From Opitutia bacterium (lineage in GTDB: Bacteria > Verrucomicrobiota > Verrucomicrobiia > Opitutales > UBA953): a stretch of 64,000 nt of DNA. Numbering within the stretch: the stretch's first letter is position 1; each line of letters opens with the position of its first letter. Shown piece after piece: positions 27,547-36,378 of the stretch. The DNA lies in NCBI GenBank assembly GCA_003569245.1, contig BGOM01000019.1, positions 186,001 through 250,000 on the forward strand, given 5' to 3'. Below the pieces are notes generated by a model that did no database searches, had not been told where the DNA came from, and saw only the letters and a list, made by a program, of their open reading frames with translations. The position numbers were made by a program, and so were the translations under genes.

Positions 27547-28439
27547 TTCGCGCGGCGCAGTTCGTCGACCTTGGCCTGCAGTTTGGTGACCTGTTCCTCG
27601 GCGTCGCCTAGAGGGGACGGGGCGACCACCTTCTCACGGGAGTAACCGATATGGGCCAACCACTTCCCGGCCCGGAACTTGCGGAGCTGGTCGACGGCCT
27701 TGAAAAGCGGGTCGGCCATGGCCTCCTTGGCGGTGACGTCGGGAGTCGTGACGCCGGCGCCCGCGAGGATCGTACGGGCCATGAGGAGATGCCCATCGTC
27801 GCCCGGATGGATGCGATCACGGGAGAAGACCTCGGTCCGGGCATCACGCGCCTTGCGCATCACGGTGTGGAGGTCGATGACCGTGAGCCCGGGGCGCTTC
27901 AGCTGCATCTCCCAGGCGGCGTAGGCTGTCATCACGGAGTCATAATTGAATTCACCTGGCTTCGTGGTGGCGTCGAAGATGGGCGGGGTGACGAGATAGA
28001 CCTGCTTGACGCCGGCCGCCTGACATTGGTCGAGCAGCTTGGTGACACCGGTCTGGAAGGCCTTGAAGCGGGCCTCGTCGAGCGGCTGATAGATGCCGTC
28101 GTTGATGCCGTAGCAGGCGAAGACCACCTCCGGCTTCATTTTCTCCAAGGTGCGGCCCAGGCGTTCGAACAGGCTAGGCCGGGGGAATTTGCCTCCGGCA
28201 TGACCGGCCTCGCTGAGACCGGAGAGCGTCTCGCTGGAAAGACCCAGCGGATAGACCTCGAAACGCAGCTGCGGGCGGGCCTTCTGCAGGAAGTAGTCCA
28301 TGAACGAGACGTAGGTGCCGCCCTGGGTGATGCTATCACCGAGCACGACGATACGTTTGCCCGCGAGGGCTTCGGCGGACTGGGCGCAAGCGAGGACCGC
28401 GGAGGTGAGCAAACCGACGAGCAGGCGGAGGGATCTCAT
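27543..28439 (-). CDS. secreted SGNH/GDSL hydrolase
   Basis: The 298-aa protein has a signal peptide and the SGNH blocks: GDSIT (Ser36 nucleophile), a Gly in block II, CYGIND with the block III Asn, and DRIHPGDDGH with the Asp-x-x-His pair. This family includes carbohydrate esterases that remove acetyl groups from polysaccharides. A short coiled-coil-like tail (VTKLQAKVDELRRAK) ends the protein. It is the first gene of a two-gene unit with the GH99-like hydrolase, and is divergent from the propeller gene at 28547. Confidence 0.92.
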   Translation of the reverse strand: MRSLRLLVGLLTSAVLACAQSAEALAGKRIVVLGDSITQGGTYVSFMDYFLQKARPQLRFEVYPLGLSSETLSGLSEAGHAGGKFPRPSLFERLGRTLEKMKPEVVFACYGINDGIYQPLDEARFKAFQTGVTKLLDQCQAAGVKQVYLVTPPIFDATTKPGEFNYDSVMTAYAAWEMQLKRPGLTVIDLHTVMRKARDARTEVFSRDRIHPGDDGHLLMARTILAGAGVTTPDVTAKEAMADPLFKAVDQLRKFRAGKWLAHIGYSREKVVAPSPLGDAEEQVTKLQAKVDELRRAK

Positions 28440-28546
28440 GGGGCGAGGCGAACCCTACCATAGCCCTGCCCTCCCACCTGACAACCCGGGAGTCGGCTGG
28501 CGATTAAAGTCTGTCCTCCGAGCCGGCACGACTTAAGTTCGACCCC

Positions 28547-29443
28547 ATGATGCGCTCCTGCCTCGCCCTGCTCGCCACCGCCCTCGGCGCCCTCGCCGCC
28601 GAGCCGCAGAGCAAGCGCTCCTTACTCATGCTCGGCGGGGTCACGCAGATCGTCGACGCCGAGGGCAAGGTCGTCTGGAAATACCCCGCGGAGACCCGCG
28701 ACGGGTGCGTCCTCCCGAACGGCAACATACTGCTCACCTTGCATAAGTCGGACGCCTACCCCGGCGGCGCGGTCATCGAGGTCACGCGCGACCACAAGGT
28801 GGTCTTCGAATACAAGGGCACCCAGGCCGAGGTGAACACCGCCCAACGCCTGCCCGACGGGCGCACGCTGCTGACGGAGGCGGGCGAGCGTCCGCGCCTG
28901 CTCGAGGTCGACGCCGCCGGCCGCATCCAGGTCGAGATCCCGCTGCAATGCACAGCCAAGAACCCGCACCTCCAGAGCCGGATGGCGCGTAAGCTGCCGG
29001 ATGGCCACTACCTCGTACCGCAGGACCGGCTCGTCCGCGAGCTCGACGCCACCGGCAAGGTCGTCTGGGAGTACAAGGCGCCGGCCTCGAAACTGGACAA
29101 CCGCACCTTCTGCGCCCTGCGCAACGCGGCGGGCCATACGCTGATCAGCCTGACCATCGGCAACCAGCTCGTGGAGGTCGACGCCGAGGGCAAGGTCGTC
29201 TGGGAACTCAGGCAAGGCGAGCTGGCCGACGCGCCGCTGACGCGGACCACCGCCCTGACCTGGCTCCCGAACGGGAACATCGTGTTCAGCAACTACGATG
29301 CCCGCGCGCCCCGTCCGAAGCTCGTCGAGATCACCCGCGACAAGCAGGTCGTCTGGACCTACGTCGACGGCACCAAGTTCGGCGTGCACGAATTCCAGTT
29401 GCTCGACGCCGACGGCAAGCCGCTCACGGGCGCGTTGCGCTGA
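28547..29443 (+). CDS. exported beta-propeller (PQQ-like repeat) protein
   Basis: The 298-aa protein has a signal peptide and at least five blades, each with a GKVVWEYK- or DKQVVWTY-type strand and LPNGNIL/LPDGRTL turns. This pattern is seen in PQQ-like and arylsulfotransferase-type propellers. It should form a six- or seven-bladed propeller in the periplasm; no catalytic residues are evident, so a binding role is as likely as an enzymatic one. A CTTAAG box sits 9 bp before the ATG. Confidence 0.85.
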   Translation: MMRSCLALLATALGALAAEPQSKRSLLMLGGVTQIVDAEGKVVWKYPAETRDGCVLPNGNILLTLHKSDAYPGGAVIEVTRDHKVVFEYKGTQAEVNTAQRLPDGRTLLTEAGERPRLLEVDAAGRIQVEIPLQCTAKNPHLQSRMARKLPDGHYLVPQDRLVRELDATGKVVWEYKAPASKLDNRTFCALRNAAGHTLISLTIGNQLVEVDAEGKVVWELRQGELADAPLTRTTALTWLPNGNIVFSNYDARAPRPKLVEITRDKQVVWTYVDGTKFGVHEFQLLDADGKPLTGALR

Positions 29444-29446
29444 GGG

Positions 29447-29704
29447 TCAGTAGTGACGGCGGGCCTGTAGGATGAAGAGCACACCACGTTCGACCCGATA
29501 GACCAAACGGTGCTCGCGATCGATGCGACGAGACCACCAACCTGTCAGGTCTCCCCGCAGGGGCTCGGGTTTGCCGATACCGGCAAAAGGCGAGGCTTGG
29601 ATGGCCCGCACCAGACGTTCGATCCGCTCCAGCCTTCCGGGGTCGGTCTTGATCCAGAATGCGCGATCGGCCATGGCCCCCGGGGACCATCTGACCTCGG
29701 ACAC
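29447..29704 (-). CDS. yoeB: YoeB-family toxin (mRNA interferase)
   Basis: The 85-aa product aligns over its full length with YoeB/RelE-type ribosome-dependent mRNA endonucleases. GKPEPLRGDLTGWWSRRID carries the catalytic Glu, EHRLVYRV the catalytic Arg, and the C-terminal RHY the His-Tyr pair. The GTG start at 29704 gives the usual length; the ATG at 29674 would cut off the first strand. The antitoxin gene ends 1 bp upstream, the standard order antitoxin-toxin. The toxin cleaves mRNA in the ribosomal A site when released from YefM. Confidence 0.93.
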   Translation of the reverse strand: MSEVRWSPGAMADRAFWIKTDPGRLERIERLVRAIQASPFAGIGKPEPLRGDLTGWWSRRIDREHRLVYRVERGVLFILQARRHY

Positions 29705-29705
29705 G

Positions 29706-29945
29706 TCAGAGAGCCCGGAATTTTCCCGCCTTGAAGTCGACCAGACCGCGCCGAAGCCGGGCGGAATTACGCGACGAACAAAGCAAGTGAATCGTCTCCG
29801 ACATGGCCGCGAACTCGCCGGCGTCAACCAGGACCACCGACGCGACCCCGCGACGGGTGATCATCACGGGCTTCCGGCCACCCTGGACCGACTCGATCAA
29901 GCCGGCTAACCGACGACGAGCGGAGGCGTAGGTGATGGTCTTCAT
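29706..29945 (-). CDS. yefM: YefM-family antitoxin (Phd/YefM)
   Basis: The 79-aa product begins MKTITYASARRRLAGLIESV, the DNA-binding N-terminus of YefM, and has PVMITRRGVASVVLV and a C-terminal LLCSSRNSARLRRG segment that wraps the toxin. A much longer open frame upstream is spurious, because it runs antisense through the alcohol dehydrogenase. The complex normally represses its own promoter, which should lie at about 29946-30000. Confidence 0.94.
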   Translation of the reverse strand: MKTITYASARRRLAGLIESVQGGRKPVMITRRGVASVVLVDAGEFAAMSETIHLLCSSRNSARLRRGLVDFKAGKFRAL

Positions 29946-30137
29946 CAGACGATGATGCGTTTGGCGCAAAACCGTGTCAAGTGGGTCGGCGTCAATCAGG
30001 GAAGGCGGCTTCATGGAAAGAGTGTAGCAGAAGTCAGGCCGCCTTTGAATGAGGACTCTCGGCGCTCGACAGCCGATGAAGACAGGCCCTGCGACTTGCG
30101 TTCGACCTGGGACCAGCCAAGTTCGCAAGTCTCCCCC

Positions 30138-31193
30138 ATGACCACCTCCGCCCGCGCCTACGGCAACACCGCCGCCCAGAACCCTCTCGCCCCGCTGACG
30201 ATCACCCGGCGCGCGCCCGGCCCGACCGACGTCGAGATGGAGATCCTCTTCTGCGGCGTCTGCCATTCCGATGTCCACACCGCGCGCGGCGAGTGGCCCG
30301 GCACGAACTACGCCTGCGTCCCCGGCCACGAGATCGTCGGACGGGTCACGAGGGTCGGCGCCAAGGTCACCAAGCTGAAGGTGGGCGATATCGGCGCGAC
30401 CGGCTGCATGGTCGACTCCTGCCGCACCTGTCCGAGCTGCCAAAAAGGCCTCGAGCAGTTCTGCCTCACCGGTGCGACCTTCACGTACAACAGCCCGGAC
30501 AAGCACCTCGGCGGACACACCCTCGGGGGCTACTCCACGAGCATCGTGGTCGACGAGGCCTTCGCGCTGCGCGTCCCCGCCGGCCTCGACCTCGCCGCCA
30601 CCGCCCCGCTGCTCTGCGCCGGCATCACCACCTACTCGCCGCTGCGCCATTGGAAGGTCGGCCCGGGCCAGAAGGTCGGGATCGTCGGCCTCGGTGGGCT
30701 CGGCCACATGGGCGTTAAGTTCGCCCGCGCCTTCGGCGCCCACGTCGTCCTGTTCACTACCTCCCCGTCCAAGGTCGCCGACGGCCTCCGCCTCGGCGCC
30801 CATGAGGTGGTCGTCTCGACCGACGCGGCGGCGATGGCCCGGCACGCCGGCTCGCTCGACTTCGTCCTCGACTGCGTCTCGGCGCAGCACGACCTCAACG
30901 CCTACCTCGCGCTGCTCAAACTCGACGGAACCCTCTGCCTCGTGGGCGTGCCCGAACATCCGCTCGCGGTCCATGCCTTCAGCGTGATCATGCCGCGGCG
31001 CAATTTCAGCGGGTCCTGTATCGGCGGCATCCCCGAGACCCAGGAGATGCTCGAGTTCTGCGCCAAGCACGGCATCGTCTCCGACATCGAGCTCATCCCG
31101 ATCCAACAGATCAACCAAGCCTGGGACCGCATGATCAAGCAGGACGTCCGCTACCGCTTCGTCATCGACCTGGCCTCGCTCAAGCAAGCCTGA
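30138..31193 (+). CDS. yahK: NAD(P)-dependent zinc alcohol dehydrogenase, YahK/CAD type
   Basis: The 351-aa cytoplasmic enzyme keeps the catalytic zinc ligands (CGVCHSD, PGHE and a later Cys in LLCAGITTYSPL), four structural-zinc cysteines (CRTCPSCQKGLEQFC) and a Rossmann motif GLGGLGHMG. The match to Escherichia coli YahK is close throughout, including SCIGGIPETQEML. YahK-type enzymes reduce a broad range of aldehydes with NADPH. The start at 30138 aligns with YahK. It is divergent from the yefM-yoeB pair, and no operon partner is seen. Confidence 0.95.
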   Translation: MTTSARAYGNTAAQNPLAPLTITRRAPGPTDVEMEILFCGVCHSDVHTARGEWPGTNYACVPGHEIVGRVTRVGAKVTKLKVGDIGATGCMVDSCRTCPSCQKGLEQFCLTGATFTYNSPDKHLGGHTLGGYSTSIVVDEAFALRVPAGLDLAATAPLLCAGITTYSPLRHWKVGPGQKVGIVGLGGLGHMGVKFARAFGAHVVLFTTSPSKVADGLRLGAHEVVVSTDAAAMARHAGSLDFVLDCVSAQHDLNAYLALLKLDGTLCLVGVPEHPLAVHAFSVIMPRRNFSGSCIGGIPETQEMLEFCAKHGIVSDIELIPIQQINQAWDRMIKQDVRYRFVIDLASLKQA

Positions 31194-31450
31194 CCTGCCA
31201 CTGACCCAAGAAAGGGGCGGTGCGGGACGCCCAGAGAAAGGTCCTATCTCAGGTCAGCTGGCCCGTGACCACGCAGGTCAACCGACCGGATCAGGCAGAT
31301 TCGTCGATTTCTGCGCGGGCCCGCGGACCACGGTCGTGGCGGCGTCGTGCCGACGGATCCGCCCGCGAGACCGGGACCGGCGCCCCTCCCCGCGCCGGCG
31401 TGCGGCAAGGTCAAGCCAAAGGGCGGAAAGAGAAAGGCGAGTGAACCGGC

Positions 31451-33715
31451 CTACTGCTCGAAGATGAACTGACGGCTGTTGAGCAAGGCGTAGGCGATCT
31501 CCTCGACGAAACCGTCCCCGCGGGCCAACACCGCGGCACACGTGGACTGCTCGGCCGCGGTGGCGCGGCGGCCTAATACCGAAAGGAAGATCGCGTCCAC
31601 CTTCGCCGCCGGCGTGGCGGCTGCTCGGACGACCAAGGACAGCGGCGAGCAAGGATCGGCGAGGCCACGGCGCCCGCCCGCTTCTCCGTTCAGGAACAAC
31701 AAGGCCTGGGGGATCGAGGCGGACCGATTGGCATTCTCCACGAAATCACGGTCGCTCTGACCGGAGGTGCGCAGGAAATGACCCCGTTCGGCGGGACTCT
31801 CGAGTTCGGAGGCGCGCCACCAATGCTGCCGAGTCCGCAGGCAATAATCCACGAAACTATCCAGCTCACCCACCACGACGCCGCGCGCGACCCCGAGAGC
31901 CCGGAGACGCGTCCGTTCCGCGGCCTCGGCCGCGGCGACCTCGGCCGCCGTCCGCGGGCGGGGGCCGTACCCGGTCACGTGCCAGCTACGCCAGGTCTCG
32001 GGTCCAAGCACGGCGGGATTGGGATTGGCCCGAAAGAGCGGATCAGGGGTGAGTTCGCCACCCTTGGTCTTGGCCAGTTCCCGCAGGAGAGGCAGGATGA
32101 AGTCGCGGACCTGACCCTCGGCCCGTTCCCTGACCAAGGCGCCCTCTTCCTGGCGCAAAGCGAGCTCGCCGGCCTTGTCCCCGCGACGCCTGACCTCGAC
32201 GAGACGGGCGCGAAGCGCGGCGAGCTTGGCATCCAAGGACTTCTCGACGCCCAAACGAGCATAGGCCATGTCGACCAGGCGGCGCCCATCGACCGCGCGG
32301 AAGGCGTCGTAAGCCATGTGCGAGACCTGGATCCGCCGATCCTCGGCGGCTTCACGCTGCAGATTGCGCGCGTCCGGCTCATGACTCAACAGCGCCACCA
32401 GGCTGTCCCACGCCTGCTCGGCCGTCAGACGTCGCAGGAACGGACCGGGAAAAAGCCCGGCCACGCCCGGCTCGGGCTCGGTGCGCTGCGCGACCGACCG
32501 ATACGCGCGCGTCCGGGCCAGGATCGCCAGGAAGGCTCGCTGGTCATGATGTAGTTCCCGCAAAAGGCTCTCGAGCCTCTCCTCCAGGCCGGGGATGGCC
32601 GACCGAGTCTCCTCCCGCAGGTCATCGAGCGGCTCGAGCAAGGCCGCCCCGAAAAGCGACCGCCATAACCGGTTCACGATCACCTTGGTGAAGCGAGGAT
32701 TATCGGGCGAGACGACCCAGTCCGCGAATACGCGAGCGGGGTCGGCCCCGGGAGCCACCGGCGCGGCCGGGCCGAACAAGGTCGCGGGCGACACCACGTC
32801 GAAAGGTTTGCCATCCTGCTCGGCGAAATCGTGCGGCAGTTTCAACGTGGCCGGACGGCGTTCGAGGCCGATCGGACTGAAGAGCTGCCCCACCCCGCCC
32901 CGGATGATGTTGAGGGTGCGGCGGAACTCCATTTCCTCGAGCCGTCGGTCCCGCCTCGCCGCGGCGGCCTTGCCCCCGTCGGTCGCCACCGACCGCTCCC
33001 TGTCATAATCGGCGCGGATCACCTCCTCCCGGGCGCGAAACTCATCGCGCGGGCCGGCATAGGCATCGTCGAGGTTGCGGTTGCCGAAGGTATAGGCGGC
33101 CAGACCGTAGAATTGGGTCTGCTTCCATCGGTCGAAGGGATGATCGTGGCATTGGGCGCACTCGATCCGGGTCCCGAGGAAGACGCGCGACGTCAGCGCG
33201 AGGTTGTCGAGCGGCATCCCCGGATCGCGAAGGTAATAGCCAATTGCGCCGTTCTCCCAGGCCAGACCCTTGGCGGAAAGCATCTCGTGCACAAGCCGGT
33301 CGTAAGGCTTGTTCGCGCGCAGGCTCTCGCGCAACCAGCGGGCATAGGCGGCGGGCACGACATTCGCCGTGTTCGTGAACCGCGATTTCAGACGCAGGAT
33401 ATCTGCCCACTGGTTGAAGGCGTGGGAGACCCGACCCTCGCCGGCGAGCAAGGTATCCACGAGCCTCGCTCTTTTGGCGGGATCGACTTCATCCAGGAAA
33501 GCCGCGGCCTCCGCGGCGGTCGGCCCGCGGCCGGCGAGGTCGAGCCAGGCCCGGCGCAAAAAAACCTCGTCCGACGCCGGCGCCGGACCCGGTAGCCCAT
33601 GGGCGGCCCAGGCCGAGACCATCAGCTCATCGATCCGGGCGGCCTCCTGCTCGGGAGTGCCGAGCGCAAGCAGGCCCGACGGGCAGAGACAGAGCAAAAG
33701 GAACCGGTACCACAT
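31451..33715 (-). CDS. DUF1549/DUF1553 protein (PSCyt2-PSD1)
   Basis: The 754-aa protein has a signal peptide, then DUF1549 (about 25-230) with FLRRAWLDLAGRGPT and the characteristic CAQCHDHPFDRW motif, and DUF1553 (about 300-740) with NRLWRSLFGAALLEPLDD. The PSCyt1 cytochrome found in many relatives is absent. These proteins are a hallmark of Planctomycetes and Verrucomicrobia and are linked to polysaccharide use, but their chemistry is not known. It starts 3 bp after the DUF1501 gene, so they are one operon. The 257 bp to the ADH gene show nothing notable. Confidence 0.95.
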   Translation of the reverse strand: MWYRFLLLCLCPSGLLALGTPEQEAARIDELMVSAWAAHGLPGPAPASDEVFLRRAWLDLAGRGPTAAEAAAFLDEVDPAKRARLVDTLLAGEGRVSHAFNQWADILRLKSRFTNTANVVPAAYARWLRESLRANKPYDRLVHEMLSAKGLAWENGAIGYYLRDPGMPLDNLALTSRVFLGTRIECAQCHDHPFDRWKQTQFYGLAAYTFGNRNLDDAYAGPRDEFRAREEVIRADYDRERSVATDGGKAAAARRDRRLEEMEFRRTLNIIRGGVGQLFSPIGLERRPATLKLPHDFAEQDGKPFDVVSPATLFGPAAPVAPGADPARVFADWVVSPDNPRFTKVIVNRLWRSLFGAALLEPLDDLREETRSAIPGLEERLESLLRELHHDQRAFLAILARTRAYRSVAQRTEPEPGVAGLFPGPFLRRLTAEQAWDSLVALLSHEPDARNLQREAAEDRRIQVSHMAYDAFRAVDGRRLVDMAYARLGVEKSLDAKLAALRARLVEVRRRGDKAGELALRQEEGALVRERAEGQVRDFILPLLRELAKTKGGELTPDPLFRANPNPAVLGPETWRSWHVTGYGPRPRTAAEVAAAEAAERTRLRALGVARGVVVGELDSFVDYCLRTRQHWWRASELESPAERGHFLRTSGQSDRDFVENANRSASIPQALLFLNGEAGGRRGLADPCSPLSLVVRAAATPAAKVDAIFLSVLGRRATAAEQSTCAAVLARGDGFVEEIAYALLNSRQFIFEQ

Positions 33716-33718
33716 GGC

Positions 33719-34993
33719 TCAGGCGAGCAGGGCCGTCACCGGCGCGCCTTTGTCGGCCAGCCGAAACGGACGCCGGGAAGGCGAGAAGACCACCTGGTCG
33801 ACCGGCAGACCGAGGGCGAGGGCCAGCGTGGCGTTGAAATCGGGGATACCGAGGGCCCCGGTCACGACCTCCTCGCCGGTCGCATCGGTGCCGCCATGGG
33901 CATAGCCGGCCTTGAAACCACCCCCGAAGACAGCCGCGGAGAAAGCCTTCGGGTAATGATCGCGCCCCAGATTGGCGTTGATCCGGGGCGTCCGACCGAA
34001 CTCGGTCGCGAGCACGACGAGGGTATCGCGGAGCAGGCCGCGAGCCTCGAGATCCGCCAGCAAAGCCGCGAGCGCGCGGTCTAGCTGGTCGCAGAGTTCC
34101 GGCGTGACCACGAAGTTGTTCACGTGCGTATCCCAGCCGTGGAGACCGACCTCGACATAACCGACGCCGCGCTCGGCGAGACGGCGGGCCAGCAGGCAAC
34201 CTTGCCCGAAAGGACTGCGTCCGTAATCATCGCGCAGCCGCGCAGGCTCGCGGGTGAGGTCGAAAGCCTCCAGGTCCTTGCTGGCCATGAGACGGAAGGC
34301 TCCGTCATAGGCCTCGGTCTGCGCCGCGACCTCCCGTTGGGCGCCGAACGCCGCCAGGAAAGGCGCATCCAGCTCGGCGGCGAGGCGGAGCCTCTCGGTC
34401 TGCCGATCCGCCGACAGGCCAGCGGGCCGGACGACGTCGCGGAGACCGTTCTCGGGATTATTGACGAACAATGGCGCGTGCGCCGGCGGAAAGAAACCGG
34501 CGCCCGGATGGCGGCTCGCGTTGCCGACGTAGACGGAGGACGGCAGCGAAACGTTACCCGGACCCTTGAAATGGCTCAACCAGGCGCCCAGCGAGGGATG
34601 GCTGATGGTGCCACGCAGCTGATAGCTGGTGTGCATGAAATAATTGCCCTGCTCGTGGGCACCCTGGTTGGAGGTGAGCGAACGGACGAGCGAGCCCAGA
34701 TGCATGAGCCGGGCGGTCCGAGGGAGATACTCGCCGAGCAGGATGCCGTCGGCCGAGGACTTGACGGCCTTGGTCGGCCCGGCCACCTCACCCGCCTTCG
34801 GGTCGAGCGTATCCACATGGCTCATGCCACCGTCCATGTAGAGGTAGATGATCCGGCGCGCCCGGCCTCCGGCGGCGGGGGTGGCCGCGAAGACGCCGGG
34901 GAGCAACCCGACCCCAAGCAGGGCTTTGGCCGCGGACGCGAGGAAACGTCGCCGGCCAAGTTCGTCGGCCCGGCCTGAGGAGGCGGCATTCAT
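33719..34993 (-). CDS. DUF1501 protein with Tat-type signal
   Basis: The 424-aa protein begins with RRRFLASAAKALLG, a Tat-like signal, so a folded and perhaps metal-bound protein is probably exported. DUF1501 features are IIYLYMDGGMSHVDTLDPK, a sulfatase-like fold core, VEVGLHGWDTHVNN and VLATEFGRTPRINANLGRDHYPKAFS. DUF1501 proteins pair with DUF1549 proteins; here DUF1501 comes first, the reverse of the order I usually expect. It is divergent from the sialidase-like gene, 106 bp between starts. Confidence 0.95.
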   Translation of the reverse strand: MNAASSGRADELGRRRFLASAAKALLGVGLLPGVFAATPAAGGRARRIIYLYMDGGMSHVDTLDPKAGEVAGPTKAVKSSADGILLGEYLPRTARLMHLGSLVRSLTSNQGAHEQGNYFMHTSYQLRGTISHPSLGAWLSHFKGPGNVSLPSSVYVGNASRHPGAGFFPPAHAPLFVNNPENGLRDVVRPAGLSADRQTERLRLAAELDAPFLAAFGAQREVAAQTEAYDGAFRLMASKDLEAFDLTREPARLRDDYGRSPFGQGCLLARRLAERGVGYVEVGLHGWDTHVNNFVVTPELCDQLDRALAALLADLEARGLLRDTLVVLATEFGRTPRINANLGRDHYPKAFSAAVFGGGFKAGYAHGGTDATGEEVVTGALGIPDFNATLALALGLPVDQVVFSPSRRPFRLADKGAPVTALLA

Positions 34994-35099
34994 GGGGTCA
35001 CCCCCATTGGAGCAGGGTCCGCCCGGACTTCAACCCCGCAGAGCGGTCCGCTCGATGATGCTTGGAAACCGCCCCGCGCCGTCTGAAATAGCGCACGCC

Positions 35100-36365
35100 A
35101 TGCGTACCGTCCGCCTAGCCATCGTCCTCCTGACCGGATTTTCGTTTCCCTGCGGCGCGGCCGAGGAACCGCGGCGCGATTTCTCGATCCCGCAGGTGGA
35201 CCTGATGAAGGAGGACAAGCTCTTCACCACGGTGGAGCGCCGAAAGACCTACCTCGGCCACCCGTCGACGGTGCTGTTCCGCGACGGCAAGACCTTGCTC
35301 GTGGCCTACCCGGACGGCCACGGCCGCGGCAACCTGATCTTCCGCCGCAGCGTCGACGCCGGCCAGACCTGGGTCGCGTTGCCCCCGTCGGGTCAGCGCG
35401 TCATGGAGACGCCCGTGCTCTACCGGCTGGACCTGCCGGCCGGCCGCGAGCGCGTGCTGATGGTCACCTGCCAGCCGCGCGCCAACATCCTGGAGTGGAT
35501 GTGGAGCGACGACCGCGGCGACACCTGGTCGGGACGCCAGCAATGGAAACTCGAAGGCCCGAAGGGCATCATCGTCGCCCTGGCCTCGCTCTGGCCGGTG
35601 CCCGGCAAGCAACCCTCCTGGCGCGGGGTCTTCCACGACTTCGCCTTCGATAACTGGACGGTGGACCTGAAGGTCGAGTCCGCGCTGACCGGCCCGCCGA
35701 CCCTGCGGTTCGAGAACCTGCGACGCATCGACTACGCGACGCCCGCCGGCCGGGCCGCCGCCAACCGCGCCGGACTTTGCGAGGCGGGGCTCGTGACCCG
35801 GCCCGACGGCCAGCGGATCGCCCTGCTCTTCCGCCCCGAGAAACGGGTGACGAACTCGATGGTGGCTTTCTCCGACGACGCGGGCCTCACCTGGACGGAC
35901 CCGCGCGAGCTTCCCGGCGCGCTGACCGGTCATCGGCACGAATCGGTGAACCTCGCCGACGGGCGGACGCTGGTCTTCATGCGCGACTTCAGCCCCTTGC
36001 ACGTCGGCAACCCGACGCACGGCGACTGGGTCGCGTGGATGGGCACGTTCGCCGACCTCGAGGCCGGGCGCGAAGGCCAGTACCGCGTCCGCCTCCGGCG
36101 CAACTACGGCAACTCGACGAACAACAACATCGGCGATTGCGGCTACACCGGCGTGGAGTTGCTGCCCAACGGGCAGGTGCTCGCGGTCACCTACGGCCAC
36201 TGGATTCTCGCCCCCGACTCGACCCACCCGAATCACCCCGACGGCCGCGGGCTGCCTCCGTTCATCCTGCAGGCCAGACTGGACCCGAAGCAGCTGGACA
36301 CCTGGTCGAAGGAACCGGCCCGCCTGACCAAACCGGCGGCAGCGCGCCCCCCGGAAGGAAAGTAA
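35100..36365 (+). CDS. sialidase-like (BNR/Asp-box) exported protein
   Basis: The 421-aa protein has a signal peptide and three clear Asp boxes (SVDAGQTW near 83, SDDRGDTW near 134, SDDAGLTW near 260), typical of the six-bladed sialidase propeller. HPSTVLFRDGKTLLVAYPDGHG resembles the first blade carrying the Arg-triad region, but the full catalytic set (Arg triad, Tyr, Glu) cannot be confirmed by eye. True sialidase activity is therefore likely but unproven; many planctomycete/verrucomicrobial members have unknown substrates. The start at 35100 is chosen by the signal peptide. It converges with the SASA esterase gene. Confidence 0.85.
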   Translation: MRTVRLAIVLLTGFSFPCGAAEEPRRDFSIPQVDLMKEDKLFTTVERRKTYLGHPSTVLFRDGKTLLVAYPDGHGRGNLIFRRSVDAGQTWVALPPSGQRVMETPVLYRLDLPAGRERVLMVTCQPRANILEWMWSDDRGDTWSGRQQWKLEGPKGIIVALASLWPVPGKQPSWRGVFHDFAFDNWTVDLKVESALTGPPTLRFENLRRIDYATPAGRAAANRAGLCEAGLVTRPDGQRIALLFRPEKRVTNSMVAFSDDAGLTWTDPRELPGALTGHRHESVNLADGRTLVFMRDFSPLHVGNPTHGDWVAWMGTFADLEAGREGQYRVRLRRNYGNSTNNNIGDCGYTGVELLPNGQVLAVTYGHWILAPDSTHPNHPDGRGLPPFILQARLDPKQLDTWSKEPARLTKPAAARPPEGK

Positions 36366-36378
36366 GCGGGGCCGCGAA

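Noticed and set aside
29946-31187. N-terminal extension of the YefM frame through the alcohol dehydrogenase
   Set aside because: It only continues because of GC-rich codon bias. The true YefM start MKTITYASARRRL is at 29945.
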